In this document: positions 25,060-37,000 of the stretch, piece by piece
Numbering within the stretch: the stretch's first letter is position 1
How the letters are laid out: each line of letters opens with the position of its first letter
Notes under the pieces: model-generated
What the model was told of the DNA's origin: nothing
Databases searched by the model: none
Seen by the model: the letters and a program-made list of their open reading frames with translations, nothing else
Translations under genes and position numbers: made by a program
Source: Silene noctiflora
Lineage: Eukaryota > Streptophyta > Magnoliopsida > Caryophyllales > Caryophyllaceae
Length of the DNA: 64,000 nt
Assembly (NCBI GenBank): GCA_009801015.1
Contig: VHZZ01000009.1
Coordinates: 73,227-137,226, forward strand
Direction: 5' to 3'

Positions 25060-28000
25060 ATGATGTTTGATGGTGGTAATGGTCAGAAGGACAAGTTTGT
25101 AAGGTATCAATTTCTAAAAATATCTTCTACTTTATTCTTTAGTGATTTAGTATTTAATAGTTAAAAGTTTTTAAGATTCTTCATGTTCCTTTATTAATTC
25201 TAATTGTTAGAAGAATTAACATTGCAAGTAGAAAGGATTCTTTTTTTGGGCACAGCAAACATTAATTTCGACGAAATTCACTGAAAACAAAGAGTTTCAC
25301 TTGAGTGAGTGTTGTGGAGAAAAGTTTAGAGAATTGTTTTTTTGGAAGCTCGAATTGTATACGGAGCAACTTTTTGTTTGGCAATCACTTTGCCAGAAGT
25401 GGACTTGCATGGTGCCATTGTTCCATCATGATTGATATTTTGGTGAAGTCTTCCTTATTTGAGCATTGCACAGTGTCCTATCACTCGTTTTATGGCTATT
25501 GATATCTATATCATAGATGTCTTGATGCGGTATTGGTATAGTGTATTTAACTACTGTATGGTGTAGGTTGGATGACTGGGATTCCTCAAGCTCAATTTCT
25601 TCTGATCCCCATGGAGTGATAAAATGCGGCTTTGGCATTGACAAGCTCAATTGTGGTAAACCTGCAACCAAAACCCCATCTAGTAAAATTAAGAGAGGTA
25701 TGACTACAAGCTCGGAAGGACTTCGATCAATAGGTAGATCACTTAGGTTCGGGGTTTCTCGGGCAGTATTTCCCGAGGATTTGAAGGTGTCTGAGAAAAA
25801 GGTTTTTGATCCGCAGGACAAGTTCCTTCAACTTTGGAATAAGTTTTTTGTGGTTTCATGTATCCTGTCAGTTTTTGTGGACCCCTTTTTCTTCTATCTT
25901 CCAATTGTTAATCCGGGTAGCTACTGTCTTGGTATTGACCGGAGGTTAGCTGCCGCAGCAACTACGGTGCGGACAATTATCGATGTGTTTTATGTTGTTC
26001 GCATGATTCTCCAATTCCGAACTGCGTACATTGCTCCATCGTCAAGAGTTTTCGGACGAGGTGAACTTGTCACTGATCCTGCTCAAATTGCAAAGCGCTA
26101 CTTGCGGACCTATTTTATTGTGGATTTTCTTGCCGTGCTGCCATTGCCACAGGTTTGGAGCTTCTATTTTTTTTGCCTTGTGTGCTGCTTGAATATGAGT
26201 CAATGCGTAGCATTTTGTGTGCTAAACTGTTGTTGGTTGGGAATATTATCCTTAAAATGTGTGCACATTTCGGTATCCTAATTATATTCTACCTCCCAAA
26301 GTTGGTGTCTCTAATTGACTTTGACACTCAACCAATGTCAACTTTGATCATGAATTCTCCACATTTACGTTAAAGTATGATATGGAATTTCCAAATTCGA
26401 TTGATCGAAACCACTATTTTCATTTTATCACTTTAATAAGTTTTAACTGATGTATATCTCGAGAAATATACATTAGTTGTCCATTAACGTCAAATGGGGA
26501 TATAGACAACTATTGTATATGATTTTGATTTGCATGTGACTCCTTTGACTAATATCTATCTTCATTTTCTTCAATTTTCTTTTTTCTTTTAGATTGTTAT
26601 CTGGAGGTATCTACACCGACTGAAAGGTTCTGATGTATATGCAACCAAACAAGCTTTGCTTTGTATAGTGTTACTCCAGTATATTCCGAGATTTGTTAGG
26701 ATCATACCCCTCTTCTCGGAATTAAAAAGAACATCAGGAGTCTTTGCTGAAACTGCTTGGGCTGGTGCAGCTTACTATCTACTACTTTACATGCTCTGTA
26801 GCCATGTAAGTTCCCGTTTTTCTTGAAGACACTCTTCAGTGAACCAGCGATGTCTTTCTTTTTGTTCTCATAGTTTTTGTTATGATAAACTTTTCTTATT
26901 CAATGAAAATGTCGTTTGGATACAAAAGAGGCGACCATTCACTGACATGAGTCCTTAGTTCTTTATTCTGTTTATACTACCTTCATTAGTACTCCCTCCT
27001 AGTCTCTGTTATCTTCCTTTTCTTTTTGGTTGCCAAAATTAAGGAAAGAAAGACAATTACCTTTCTACCTCAAATCACTTACACATATCCTTCGTTTATA
27101 TCCCCCTCACCCAATTTCCACCAAACCAACCCAGCCCCTGCCACCACTTATACCTAGTCCACCACTAATACTCAGCCCTGACCACCGTCTCGCATCTACC
27201 CTGCCTCAAACACCACCACCCAGCTGAAATCATCACAAAGGCAGGCGAAAACAGCCATAACCTCTCTCATACCAACGACAGCAACCCACTACGCGTTAAG
27301 GGTGTAGTGGGCGGGGATCTGGCGGATGTGATATAGATGTGTTGGGGGCCTTGGGGTTGAGTTATTCGGAGAGAGTGGGTGGGGGTAGTTTAGTCCATAT
27401 ATGTATAATTATATGTCCAAAAATAAGGAAATAGGGAAGAAATGATGACGAAGTCTAGAAAGGAAATAGGGAAGAAATTAGAGACTAGGAAGGAGTAGTT
27501 ATTATCCCATTAGATTTTTGTGATCTAACCGTTTTAAGCTTAACCACTATTGTCTAATATACATACAAGTTACTTGTTAGATAGTTACATGAATATGCAT
27601 ATTAAAGAGTTACAAACAAGACCCATATTACATCCTAACTCAATGTGATGTTTGGAGGAATTGTTGGTGAAAGTCGCAAATCATTTTTTTTTTCACAAGG
27701 GATAGTATTCATTAAAGGACACCAGGCCTCGGGATACTGGATAGAGACAAACTAGCTGTGTGTTGTCTATTACAAGAATAATCTGTTTTAACATATATGT
27801 AATTCCCCTACCGCTGTCTTGAGAAGGGTCAAAGATTGGATTTCATAAGGTTATCAGTTGTCTCATTTATGGAAACATAGGGTCTTCATTGACACATATC
27901 TGTTTTGTTGAAACATATTACTGGCTGTTGATTCAGATATTGTGGAGTGAAATTCTATATCTAATTCATTGCGTAAGAAATTTCTCTGAACACCTTATTG

Positions 28001-31000
28001 TCTAAAGCCTTTCACCGTGTTAAGTAAGCAAAAAAATGGAACACACTCTGAAGTCCTAGTTTTATGTGTTAAAAATTTGTAGGAAAGTCGAAGTGTTATT
28101 ATGCCCTTTTGGCATACTTATTTTTTGTACTGCCGGTGTCCATTTATAAGTACTTATTGGTAATGCAAATGTCAGCTAAGGCTAGCTCGTATGTCTTGAG
28201 GGGTGGTTCTTATGATTTGGGTTCGAATTTCATCAGCACAAACATTCCTCTTGTGGCTCCCTTTACTCCAAAAAAATTATTAATTGTTTTGACTGGTGCT
28301 TGTTCTAGGGTTTTTGTTGCATTGCTATGGCGCAATAGCAGACCAAATTGTCATTTGCACGAAAGTTTCTCATCAATAACATTAGATTGAAATGTGTGCA
28401 GATTGTTGGGGCTTTGTGGTATCTAGCAGGCATGGAACGGAATGATGCTTGTTGGCAGGGAGCTTGCTCTAAAAGAACGGATTGTGAAAAGGATTTCTTG
28501 TATTGTGATGACCAGCAGAAGACTAGCGAGTATGCTACCTGGAGTAATATTAGTAAATCAGTTCTGAACGCAGGATGCAATGCTACTGATGATAGTCCTT
28601 TCGACTTTGGTATCTTTGGACAGGCTTTATCATCTGGCATTTTCGCGTCAAACAGCTTTGTTTCGAAGTATTGTTACTGCTTATGGTGGGGACTGCAAAA
28701 CTTGAGGTATTTTCGGCAGCAAAAGAAATTCCTTTGTATGTCGATGTTGCATTACGAATTTTCCTGAATTCAGAGACAAATTATTTTTGACAGATTATAA
28801 TTTCATTTTAGATGTGATCATCAGTAGTCTGTAACTTTTTGGGTTCCGTTTAGGGATGTTAATCTATGTATTGGTAGATGGTTTGATGCACCTCTAAAAC
28901 TACAATGACTTTAAGGAGGGTTGAGGTTCTTTTTTTTTTTTTGGAGGGGTTTGGAGTTGGGGGTCGGATGTAAGTATCTTTCTAGAGTCTGTTTTCAGTT
29001 GGCCCATGCCTCATAATGAAAACTGCATCGATAATTGCATATTTGCATTAAACGTGTGCGGGTTCACAGAGTGCGCTATTTTGCTTTGTTCTATACTCTA
29101 TCACAATCTAGAACAAAGGAATTGTGCGTAACGTATTTGGCTGAGAACAAAAACACTACATTGAAGGCTCTATGTTATGTTCACATATGCCTTTGCCTCC
29201 TTTGATCATCACTGGGGGTACAGCTACCTTCTAGTGTGTATACTTGAAAACTCACTACAGTTGCATGTTTGATATTATTTGAGCATTGTTGTACTTGTTC
29301 CGAACTTAAACATAAGTTGTTTCTTAAGTTAGTTTTCATATGTATTTTCTGAACTCCTTGCTGTTGAATTACCGAGTTCCAAAAATTATTGCTATGGATC
29401 CCCATATTTCATTCAATTTTTTGAATTCATTCTTCTCTAGGTGTGAAAATGCATTTTGTATGTTTTCGTAATTTTGAACTCAGTTCCATTTGACTTGAGG
29501 GCGAGTTAATTTTGTGGAATGCAGACACCAATTCCCACATGATGAAATTGTGCGGGATTAAGAGTGTGTAGCTGAGATATTATAATTCGTTATAATTTTA
29601 AGCATATCGGCGGTCAAAGTTATTTAAAGTTTGACGTAGAGTATTATTTTATTTGTTTTTTTGATATGCTGCATAATTATTGCAATTTACTCTTTATGCT
29701 TATTAGTTATCTTAGAACTTGTGTACCGATTTTTGTTTCAGTTGGCTGCTTAACTAACTGTAGTTTATGTACTGCCACTTTCTTTTGAGGCAATTAGTCT
29801 TGATATTGAATCATCCTTTTTGTTTCAGTACATTGGGTCAGGGTCTTCAAACGAGTACCTACCCAGGGGAGGTCTTATTTTCCATTGCACTAGCCATATT
29901 TGGACTCATCCTATTTGCACTTTTGATCGGAAACATGCAGGTATTGCTTCAATGATCTCAGATTCTTCTCAGAAATGAACCGTTGACACTAAGCACACAG
30001 CCGTCCATTATTTTGTTTTAACTCATTACTAGCGTGAATACTTATACTCCACATGCATATGGGACTATGGGTTGATAGGTCATATGACTTGAATAGCAAC
30101 CTTTTAAAGTATCTTAGATGAAGGGGAGGGCTGGTGCCATATGCACGAACCATGGTCAATTCTGCGTTAAGAGATTCTTTTTTTGGTTGGTGATGAAGGA
30201 CCATCTATCTGGCATATGGGATTGTGTGGCTTTTAGTTTATCCATTTTGTTATTTGCCCCTCCCCGCTTCTGAGTTTAGAGAAGAAATGAGCTTGTTTAT
30301 GAAGGTTGTGTCTTTGTGTATGTTCACTGTTTTGAACCATTAGGGGAAAGAAAGTACTCCGTTCGTCTCTGTGACGCATGGTATAAAAGTCTTAAGGCTG
30401 AGGCATGGTATAAAAGGCTGAATGCATTAGGGGGAGAAATCATTCCTCCGTCTCTTTATTCAGGCTGTGCTGATAGTAGATTACTAAATTAATTGCTTTT
30501 GTTCAAACACTCAGTTCGTAGGTTAGAAAATGTCGCTTGCATATAAATGTCATTAATTTAGAAGTTTTTATCTTGACAAATTTACCCTACAAAATACCCA
30601 AAAATGAAGGAAAAAAAAGAAGTACCTTATACCCTAATAGTTGGGGTTGTGCTCCTCACTACTTGTCGTGGTACCGAAAAAGGCTGGCTGGTTTGGATTG
30701 TCTCGGGTTGTTCAGTTAGAGAGAGGACGCCCCAAGCCAATGTAGACCCAAAAGTGCCTTCAATTAGCATTTCTTGTTTTATTGCTAAAAGAAAATGAAA
30801 TCATTATAACTGTTATGGATTTCTATCTGACAATGTGTGTACGTTGAAAACTGTCATTTTACAGACATATCTTCAGTCTCTTACTCTTCGACTAGAAGAG
30901 ATGAGGGTCAAAAGGCGTGACTCAGAGCAATGGATGCGTCATCGCCTGCTACCTCAGGAACTTAGGGAACGTGTGAGACGTTATGATCAGTACAAGTGGT

Positions 31001-31959
31001 TGGAAACTCGTGGAGTTGATGAAGAGAGCTTGGTCAGTACTCTACCAAAGGATTTGAGGAGGGATATCAAGCGCCATCTTTGTCTTGCATTAGTGCGGAG
31101 GGTAAGTTCTTTTACTCTTTACTCGAGAATAGCTGAAGTTCTGTTTTGTTTTGGGACCCTGTCATTAAGAAAGGGGGATGTTACTTGGTCTTTCTAAGTA
31201 CTTGCATCAAGGAAGCGTAAATGTGAGGGAACGTCAAATTGAACTCATTATTTCATACAGGTCCCTCTCTTTGAGAATATGGATGAAAGATTGCTGGATG
31301 CCATCTGTGAGCGCCTGAAACCGAGTTTATACACCGAAAATACTTATATTCTGCGAGAAGGTGACCCAGTTGATGAAATGCTCTTCATCATTCGCGGTCA
31401 TCTCGAGAGTGAAACTACCGACGGTGGCCGAAGTGGGTTTCTGAACCGAAGCTCCCTAAAAGAAGGTGCCTTTTGTGGGGACGAGCTTTTAACATGGGCG
31501 TTGGACCCTAGGTCGGGTTCTAATCTCCCATCATCTACTAGAACCGTGAGGGCTTTAACCGAGGTTGAGGCCTTTGCCCTAGAAGCTGAAGAATTGAAAT
31601 ATGTAGCAAGTCAGTTTAGGCGGCTTCATAGTCGACAAGTCCAACACACCTTCCGCTTCTACTCCCAGCAATGGAGAACATGGGCCGCTAGGTTCATCCA
31701 AGCTGCATGGCGCCGACATTTAAAGAGGAAATTGGAGCTCCGTCATAAGGAGGAAGAAGTCGTCGAAGGGTTGAACGAGGGTTTGAAGAATGTCGGCAGT
31801 GGCTCCGTTAGCCTTGGAGCTACCCTTTTGGCATCGCGGTTTGCAGGAAAAGCTATGCGAAATGTTCATCGAAGTCGACTTGAGAAAGGAATTAGTGCTA
31901 GGGATTTGGTGAAATTTCCTAAACCTCCGGAACCCGACTTCTCAGCTGACAGGGACTAA
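25060..31959 (+). CDS. CNGC: Cyclic nucleotide-gated ion channel, group II (CNGC5/6/9-like)
   Basis: Plant plasma-membrane Ca2+-permeable cation channel regulated by cyclic nucleotide and calmodulin. Seven coding exons: 25060-25103, 25567-26152, 26593-26805, 28402-28706, 29829-29940, 30865-31101, 31261-31959; 731 residues, usual for the family. Cytosolic N-tail with KFVRLDDWD (12-20) and RAVFPEDLKVSEKK (80-93) typical of group II; S1 ~108-128; YIPRFVR in the S4-S5 area; pore GLQNLSTLGQGLQT with filter GQG at 386-388; S6 FALLIGNMQ; C-linker; cyclic nucleotide-binding domain ~505-625; IQ motif FIQAAWRRHLKR from 644. Two unusual residues: Ala569 in KEGAFCGDELL where relatives have Asp, and Arg643 in WAARF where Cys is usual. 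The double ATG at 25060 begins the frame, 22 bases after a leader acceptor. Confidence 0.95.
26992..27495. mobile_element. Stowaway-like element in CNGC intron
   Basis: 504 bp flanked by TA on both sides. The left end is CTCCCTCCTAGTCTCTGTTA; the right end is its inverted copy (minus strand CTCCTTCCTAGTCTCTAATT). The interior is C-rich on the plus strand near 27100-27200, with no transposase. It lies in the intron 26806-28401. Confidence 0.7.
28707..29828 (+). other. CNGC intron, no recognisable content
   Basis: AT-rich intron between the exons ending at 28706 and starting at 29829. A short GGGGGTCGGATGTAAG stretch near 28958 may be a decayed SINE piece. Nothing else is supported. Confidence 0.4.
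29941..30864 (+). other. CNGC intron, no recognisable content
   Basis: Intron between the exons ending at 29940 and starting at 30865. It carries a short direct repeat around GGCTGAGGCATGGTATAAAA / GCATGGTATAAAAG (30375-30420). No gene or mobile element is supported. Confidence 0.4.
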
Positions 31960-32284
31960 CTTGTAAGTTGTAATGTTGTTTGTATGTAATGCCTTTTATG
32001 GATGAAACTATACAATTTGGAATTTCCGACTTCTGACTTTCGAGCTTTTCGTGTTTTTAAATGATTTTAGTAGTGTAGTATATGATATTTATATACAAAT
32101 TATGTAAAATTTGATGTGGATAACTGGATATAGTTTGATTCTTGTAAAGGAAATATAACAAGTATACACGGATGTTTGTTAATGATGTTTTAGATAGTTT
32201 GCTACTTGTATTATGTACCTCAAATTAGTGAGGTAAGTGACCCTTTGATATTGAATCTCCTACTAAGAGAGAACTCTATCACGA

Positions 32285-32488
32285 CGAAATTGACCCGATC
32301 CGACACCTGAATTAAGGACTTCGAGGCTGACCCGTTCCGAATGTTTATTGTTGTAATAACTTGATAATAAGAGACACAAACCTGAATTGACATGATTCAA
32401 CCCAATTCGATCTAAATTCTATCAAAACCTGAAAATGAGTCGATCTGACCGAAACCTAACCCGGTTGACCCGTTTGCCAGGTCTATGT
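32285..32488. repeat. ACCCG-rich dispersed repeat after CNGC
   Basis: Contains TGACCCGATCCGACA, AACCCGGTTGACCCG and ends GTTTGCCAGGTCTATG. Same loose family as 58-145 and 22935-23195. Confidence 0.45.
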
Positions 32489-32922
32489 ACGAACGTGAAA
32501 GTCTCTTTTAAAACCATGGCAAGTGAGAAACAGACACAAAAAACTCTCAAACACAAATTAGTGATCATTATCAATCGGGCGTGAGTTGCTTTAATTCGTT
32601 TCACATTTACAACCATCTTACTTAAAATATACAAAAGTCATTAGATTCGGATGAAGTCGGGACAGATTAGAGAAGATATGAAACACATACATATGAGTGT
32701 GAAAGAAGTTCAAATTGTAAGGAAGAATTAGATCCAATATTTCAACTTTACGACAATATTATTATTATTATACCCCATTATACGGAGATTGATATAGATT
32801 GGAGGGACATAAATATGATTCTTTGACACTAAAGTTTGTGCCGCCCAAGACAACTATAAAGTTTCCTCTACGAATCTTGATTTCAATAAAGTGCTCGTCC
32901 ATTTCTTTCTTCATAAATTCTC

Positions 32923-33094
32923 GTTGAAGACGGACACTATCCGTTACAAGTTGAAGACGAATAGTGCCCCTCTCACAATATGCAAGTGGTATTATCCACG
33001 GGATGCTTCATTTCTTCCCCACTTGCCTTATTGTAAGAGGGGCATTATCTGTCTTCAGCTTGAAAACGGGATAGTATTCGTCACAAGCAAGACG
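32923..33094. mobile_element. Long-inverted-repeat miniature element (foldback-like)
   Basis: The two halves pair over most of their length. GTTGAAGACGGACACTATCC at the left matches, inverted, ATAGTATTCGTCACAAGC at the right, and inner arms GTGCCCCTCTCACAATA / TATTGTAAGAGGGGCA also pair. A related end piece lies at 53574-53632. No coding capacity. Confidence 0.55.
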
Positions 33095-33568
33095 CTTTGT
33101 TCTTTCTTTTCCTCTTTTTTCTCTTGTGCTACATTTACTCCATTCGAAGTCACTATTTTCTTTTACTAATAGTGCAATTCATGACTTTAAAACCCGATTT
33201 CTCAGAATGCGTCTTTTCTCCGAATTATTATAAGTATTTCAATATGTATATATCACGATATTTAATCTCGACTTCTTTTGATTTAGATTCAGCTCGGATG
33301 ATACAATATAAATAACGATATGATTCATTATCGCGAACATTAAAGATCCAATCCACAATCAATACAATTTTTAATACACAATCAATTGAAAAAGGTTATT
33401 ACTATTACTATATGAAAACAAAGCAAAAGTAAGAGAGGAGTAAGGAGCAAATAGGGTGGTGTAAAGGTTTAATGCACATGAATTTAAGTGTCATCACTAT
33501 TTTTTACCCTTTTTTTTCACCTTTTACTTTCATTTACTCCACTACCATATCCATCAGCTACAGTTGGG

Positions 33569-33741
33569 CTCTCTTATAACGGTCACAATTTACGACAGTT
33601 TTAAATATAATCATTTCAAGATAAAAACAACCACTCATAAAATGTTATTTATCAAATAATAGTTACATTTTCTAATTAAAATAGTCATATTTGAATCCGT
33701 CGCAATTTATGACGAAAAAAACCGTGGCAAATGAGAATTTA
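33569..33741. mobile_element. TGACGG-type miniature element upstream of the MCTP TATA box
   Basis: Starts CTCTTATAACGGTCACAATT and ends GTGGCAAATGAGAATTT; internal CGTCGCAATTTATGACG. Inverted relative of 23902-24052. Its right end is about 27 bp from the probable TATA box of the MCTP gene. Confidence 0.45.
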
Positions 33742-33767
33742 CACTAAGCTAAGTCTTCACTCTTTCC

Positions 33768-33776
33768 TATAAAAAT
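33768..33776 (+). promoter_or_regulatory. TATA box of the MCTP16-like gene
   Basis: TATAAAAAT preceded by TTTCC and followed by a C/T-rich stretch with CACCACC, a normal plant TATA plus initiator setting. It would give a leader of about 270 bases before the ATG at 34071. Confidence 0.5.
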
Positions 33777-34070
33777 CACATTCTTCACCACCACAATTCT
33801 TCTCTTTTCCACCTCCTCAACTTTTGTCAGTATTTCCATCCTTTTCTTTATTTACAAGATTCAAAATTATTCCAGTCTTACAATAAGTTTATTATTCCAC
33901 TAGTTTAATTTAATTACATACCGTCTCACAGAAGACTAACGATAAAATTCTTCTCGATCGCTTTCTTACCAAATATAAGCATATAATTGAGATGTCATCA
34001 CATCTTTACATGCAAAAATTTACGTTCATCAATTGAACTTCATTTTTAAGATTATTTATTGATTTTTGTT

Positions 34071-37000
34071 ATGGCAACCGTGAAGAAACTAATAGTAGAA
34101 GTAGTAGACGCAAGAAATCTACTACCAAAAGACGGTCACGGGACATCGAGCCCGTACGTGGTAGTAGACTTTTACGGTCAGAGAAAACGTACCCAAACAA
34201 TTGTCAAGGACCTCAATCCGACCTGGAATGAGGCCCTTGAATTTAACGTCGGTGGCCCCTCCGATGTTTTTAGTGACACGGTCGAAATTGACGTGTATCA
34301 TGACAAGAATTTCGGTCCGACTAGAAGGCATAATCATTTAGGTCGAGTCAGGCTTAGTTCAGGTCAGTTCGTTAAGAAAGGCGAAGAAGCCTTGATTTAC
34401 TTCCCTCTTGAAAAGAAGTATTTATTGAGTTGGATTCAAGGTGACATTGGCCTTAAGGTGTATTATTCCGACGACGTTCCGCCACCACCACTGACACCGT
34501 CTCCACCACCGGAAGTTTCACCGCCTGTGGTAAATGAGGAGCCAAAGCCAGCTGAAGAAAAGGCGGAGAATCTCAACGAACCACCTGGTGACACGTCAGC
34601 AGCCCCGGTCCCACCACTAGAACCAAGTAATGGTAACGTGGACTCTAAGTTACCTGGAGAAGAGTTCAAAGATGCTAATGAACTGCCACCGCCACCGCCA
34701 TCGCCCGCACGTGATCAACCACCGCCTCCGGCAATGTCACCAGCACGTGATCTACCACCACCACCGTCACCGCGACCGAATATTGAGATGATGGCTAATA
34801 CGGTTTCAGGGTCGATTCCTGAAGTGGGAATCGCTGGTGGTGGAATACCACCGGCTCCGATACCATCAATTCCTCCGACGATGCCGATATCACGATCGAT
34901 ATCGACAGCGTCGTTTGAGAGCGTTTCGCTGGAACGCTCTACATTTGATCTAGTCGAAAAAATGCACTACCTTTTTGTACGTGTGGTGAAAGCAAGATCA
35001 CTCCCTACTAACGGCAGTCCAGTAGTAAAGATACTGGTTTCGGGCCACCGGATCGTATCCAAACCGGCCCGAAAAACCACCTTTTTCGAGTGGGATCAGA
35101 CATTTGCCTTTGCCCGTGACGCTCCGGATTCCTCCGCCATCCTGGAGGTATCTGTGTGGGATCCGCCGAACCCTGGGGGTTTGGCAGATCCCACTGAAGG
35201 GGGACTGTCCATGAGGGAGTTCTTAGGTGGGATATGTTTCGACACATCGGAGATTCCGCTAAGGGACCCACCAGACAGTCCCCTGGCTCCACAGTGGTAT
35301 AGGCTGGAAGGAGGAGGCGCCCACATGGGTGATCTGATGCTTGCCACGTGGGTTGGGACCCAGGCTGATGACTCATTCCCTGATGCATGGAAAACTGATA
35401 CTGCAGGGAATGCTAATTCCAGAGCTAAGGTGTATTTGTCCCCGAAATTATGGTACTTGAGGGCTACGATTATCGAGGCGCAAGACCTTTTTGCGGGGTC
35501 CAAGGATCCCATGTTCCAAGTGAAGGCTCAACTGGGCTTCCAAGTGTTGAAGACCAAGCCGATGGTGAGCCGAAATGGCTCACCGACTTGGAATGAGGAC
35601 TTGATGTTTGTTGCGGCCGAGCCATTTGGTGATCAGTTGGTGTTCACATTGGAGCAACGACAGCACAAGGGCTCAGTCATGGTTGGTGTGGCTAGGGTGG
35701 GTTTGAACACGATTGAGAGACGGGTGGATGACCGAAAAGTGGTGCCTAGGTGGTTCACGTTTGATGACCCAAGTACAGACGAGAAAAGAGCGTATAAACC
35801 GAGGGTGCATTTGAGGATATGCTTTGATGGCGGGTATCATGTGATGGACGAGGCTGCTCACGTGTGTAGTGATTATCGGCCCACAGCGAGGCAGTTGTGG
35901 AAGCCTGCAGTAGGGACAGTAGAGCTCGGGATCATTGGATGTAGGAATCTTTTGCCTATGAAGGGTGTGGATGGTAAAGGGTGTACAGATGCATTCGCGG
36001 TAGCAAAGTACGGCCCTAAATGGGTGCGTACGAGAACAATATCGGACAGTTTAGATCCGAAGTGGAATGAGCAGTATACATGGAAGGTGTATGACCCTTG
36101 TACCGTCTTAACCATAGGGGTGTTTGACAGTTGCGGTGTATTTGATTCCGATGAATTACAAGAGGTAACGCGTCCAGATATCCGAATTGGTAAGGTACGG
36201 GTACGCATTTCTACACTCCAAACCGGAAAAGTGTACAGAAATGTTTACCCGTTACTCCTCTTAACTCCAATCGGACTAAAGAAAATGGGCGACATAGAAT
36301 TAGCAGTACGATTTGTACGAAACACGCCTACGCTAGATGTGTTACAGGTATACTCTCAACCTCTGCTACCGTTGATGCATCATATTAAACCACTTGCCTT
36401 AGGCCAACAGGAAATGTTGAGAAACGCGTCTGTCAAGATCCTAGCTGTACATTTGTCACGATCAGAACCGCCTCTTCGACCTGAGGTTGTTCGCTACTTA
36501 TTGGATGCTGACTCCAACACGTTTAGCATGAGAAAAGTCCGCGTAAATTGGTTCCGAATTATCAGCTTGGTTGCGGGAGTGATTGACATGGTGAAGTGGG
36601 TAGAAGACACAAGAACATGGAAAAATCCTACATCAACCATTCTTGTACATGCATTACTGGTAATGCTGGTATGGTTTCCTGATCTTATCATACCGACATT
36701 GGCATTCTATGTCTTTGTCATTGGTGCTTGGAACTACCGGTTCCGGTCAAGGGACACACTCCCTCACTTTGATCCCAAGCTCTCGTTGGCTGAGAACATT
36801 GACAGGGACGAGCTGGATGAGGAGTTCGATATGGTGCCTAGTAGTAGGCCGCCTGAGGTCTTCCGTGGCAGGTACGATAAGCTTCGGACCCTAGGGGCAC
36901 GTGTCCAAACCGTCCTGGGAGATCTGGCCACCCAAGGAGAGCGGGTTCAAGCATTAGTAACGTGGAGGGACCCACGAGCAACAGGGATATTCGTCGCATT

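Larger units (their letters stand above)
24349..25063 (+). promoter_or_regulatory. Ten-codon upstream ORF in the CNGC leader, stop overlapping main ATG
   Basis: If the leader intron 24356-25037 is removed (donor TCAG followed by GTATG; acceptor TTTGTAG), the ATG at 24349 reads ten codons (MSGVHVFECQ) and stops at TGA 25061-25063, overlapping the main start ATG at 25060. This layout can reduce or couple translation of the main frame by reinitiation. Seen in sequence given the splice; function inferred. Confidence 0.45.
31960..33568. other. Spacer between CNGC and MCTP16-like genes
   Basis: Begins with the CNGC 3' UTR (probably to about 32100). Then come an ACCCG-rich repeat (32285-32488), AT-rich sequence with a short (ATT) run near 32758, and a hairpin-type element (32923-33094). 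The rest is AT-rich with nothing I can name. Confidence 0.4.

Noticed and set aside
34059-34070. Four-codon upstream extension of the MCTP16-like protein
   Set aside because: Would start with TTG; the ATG at 34071 fits the family N-terminus.
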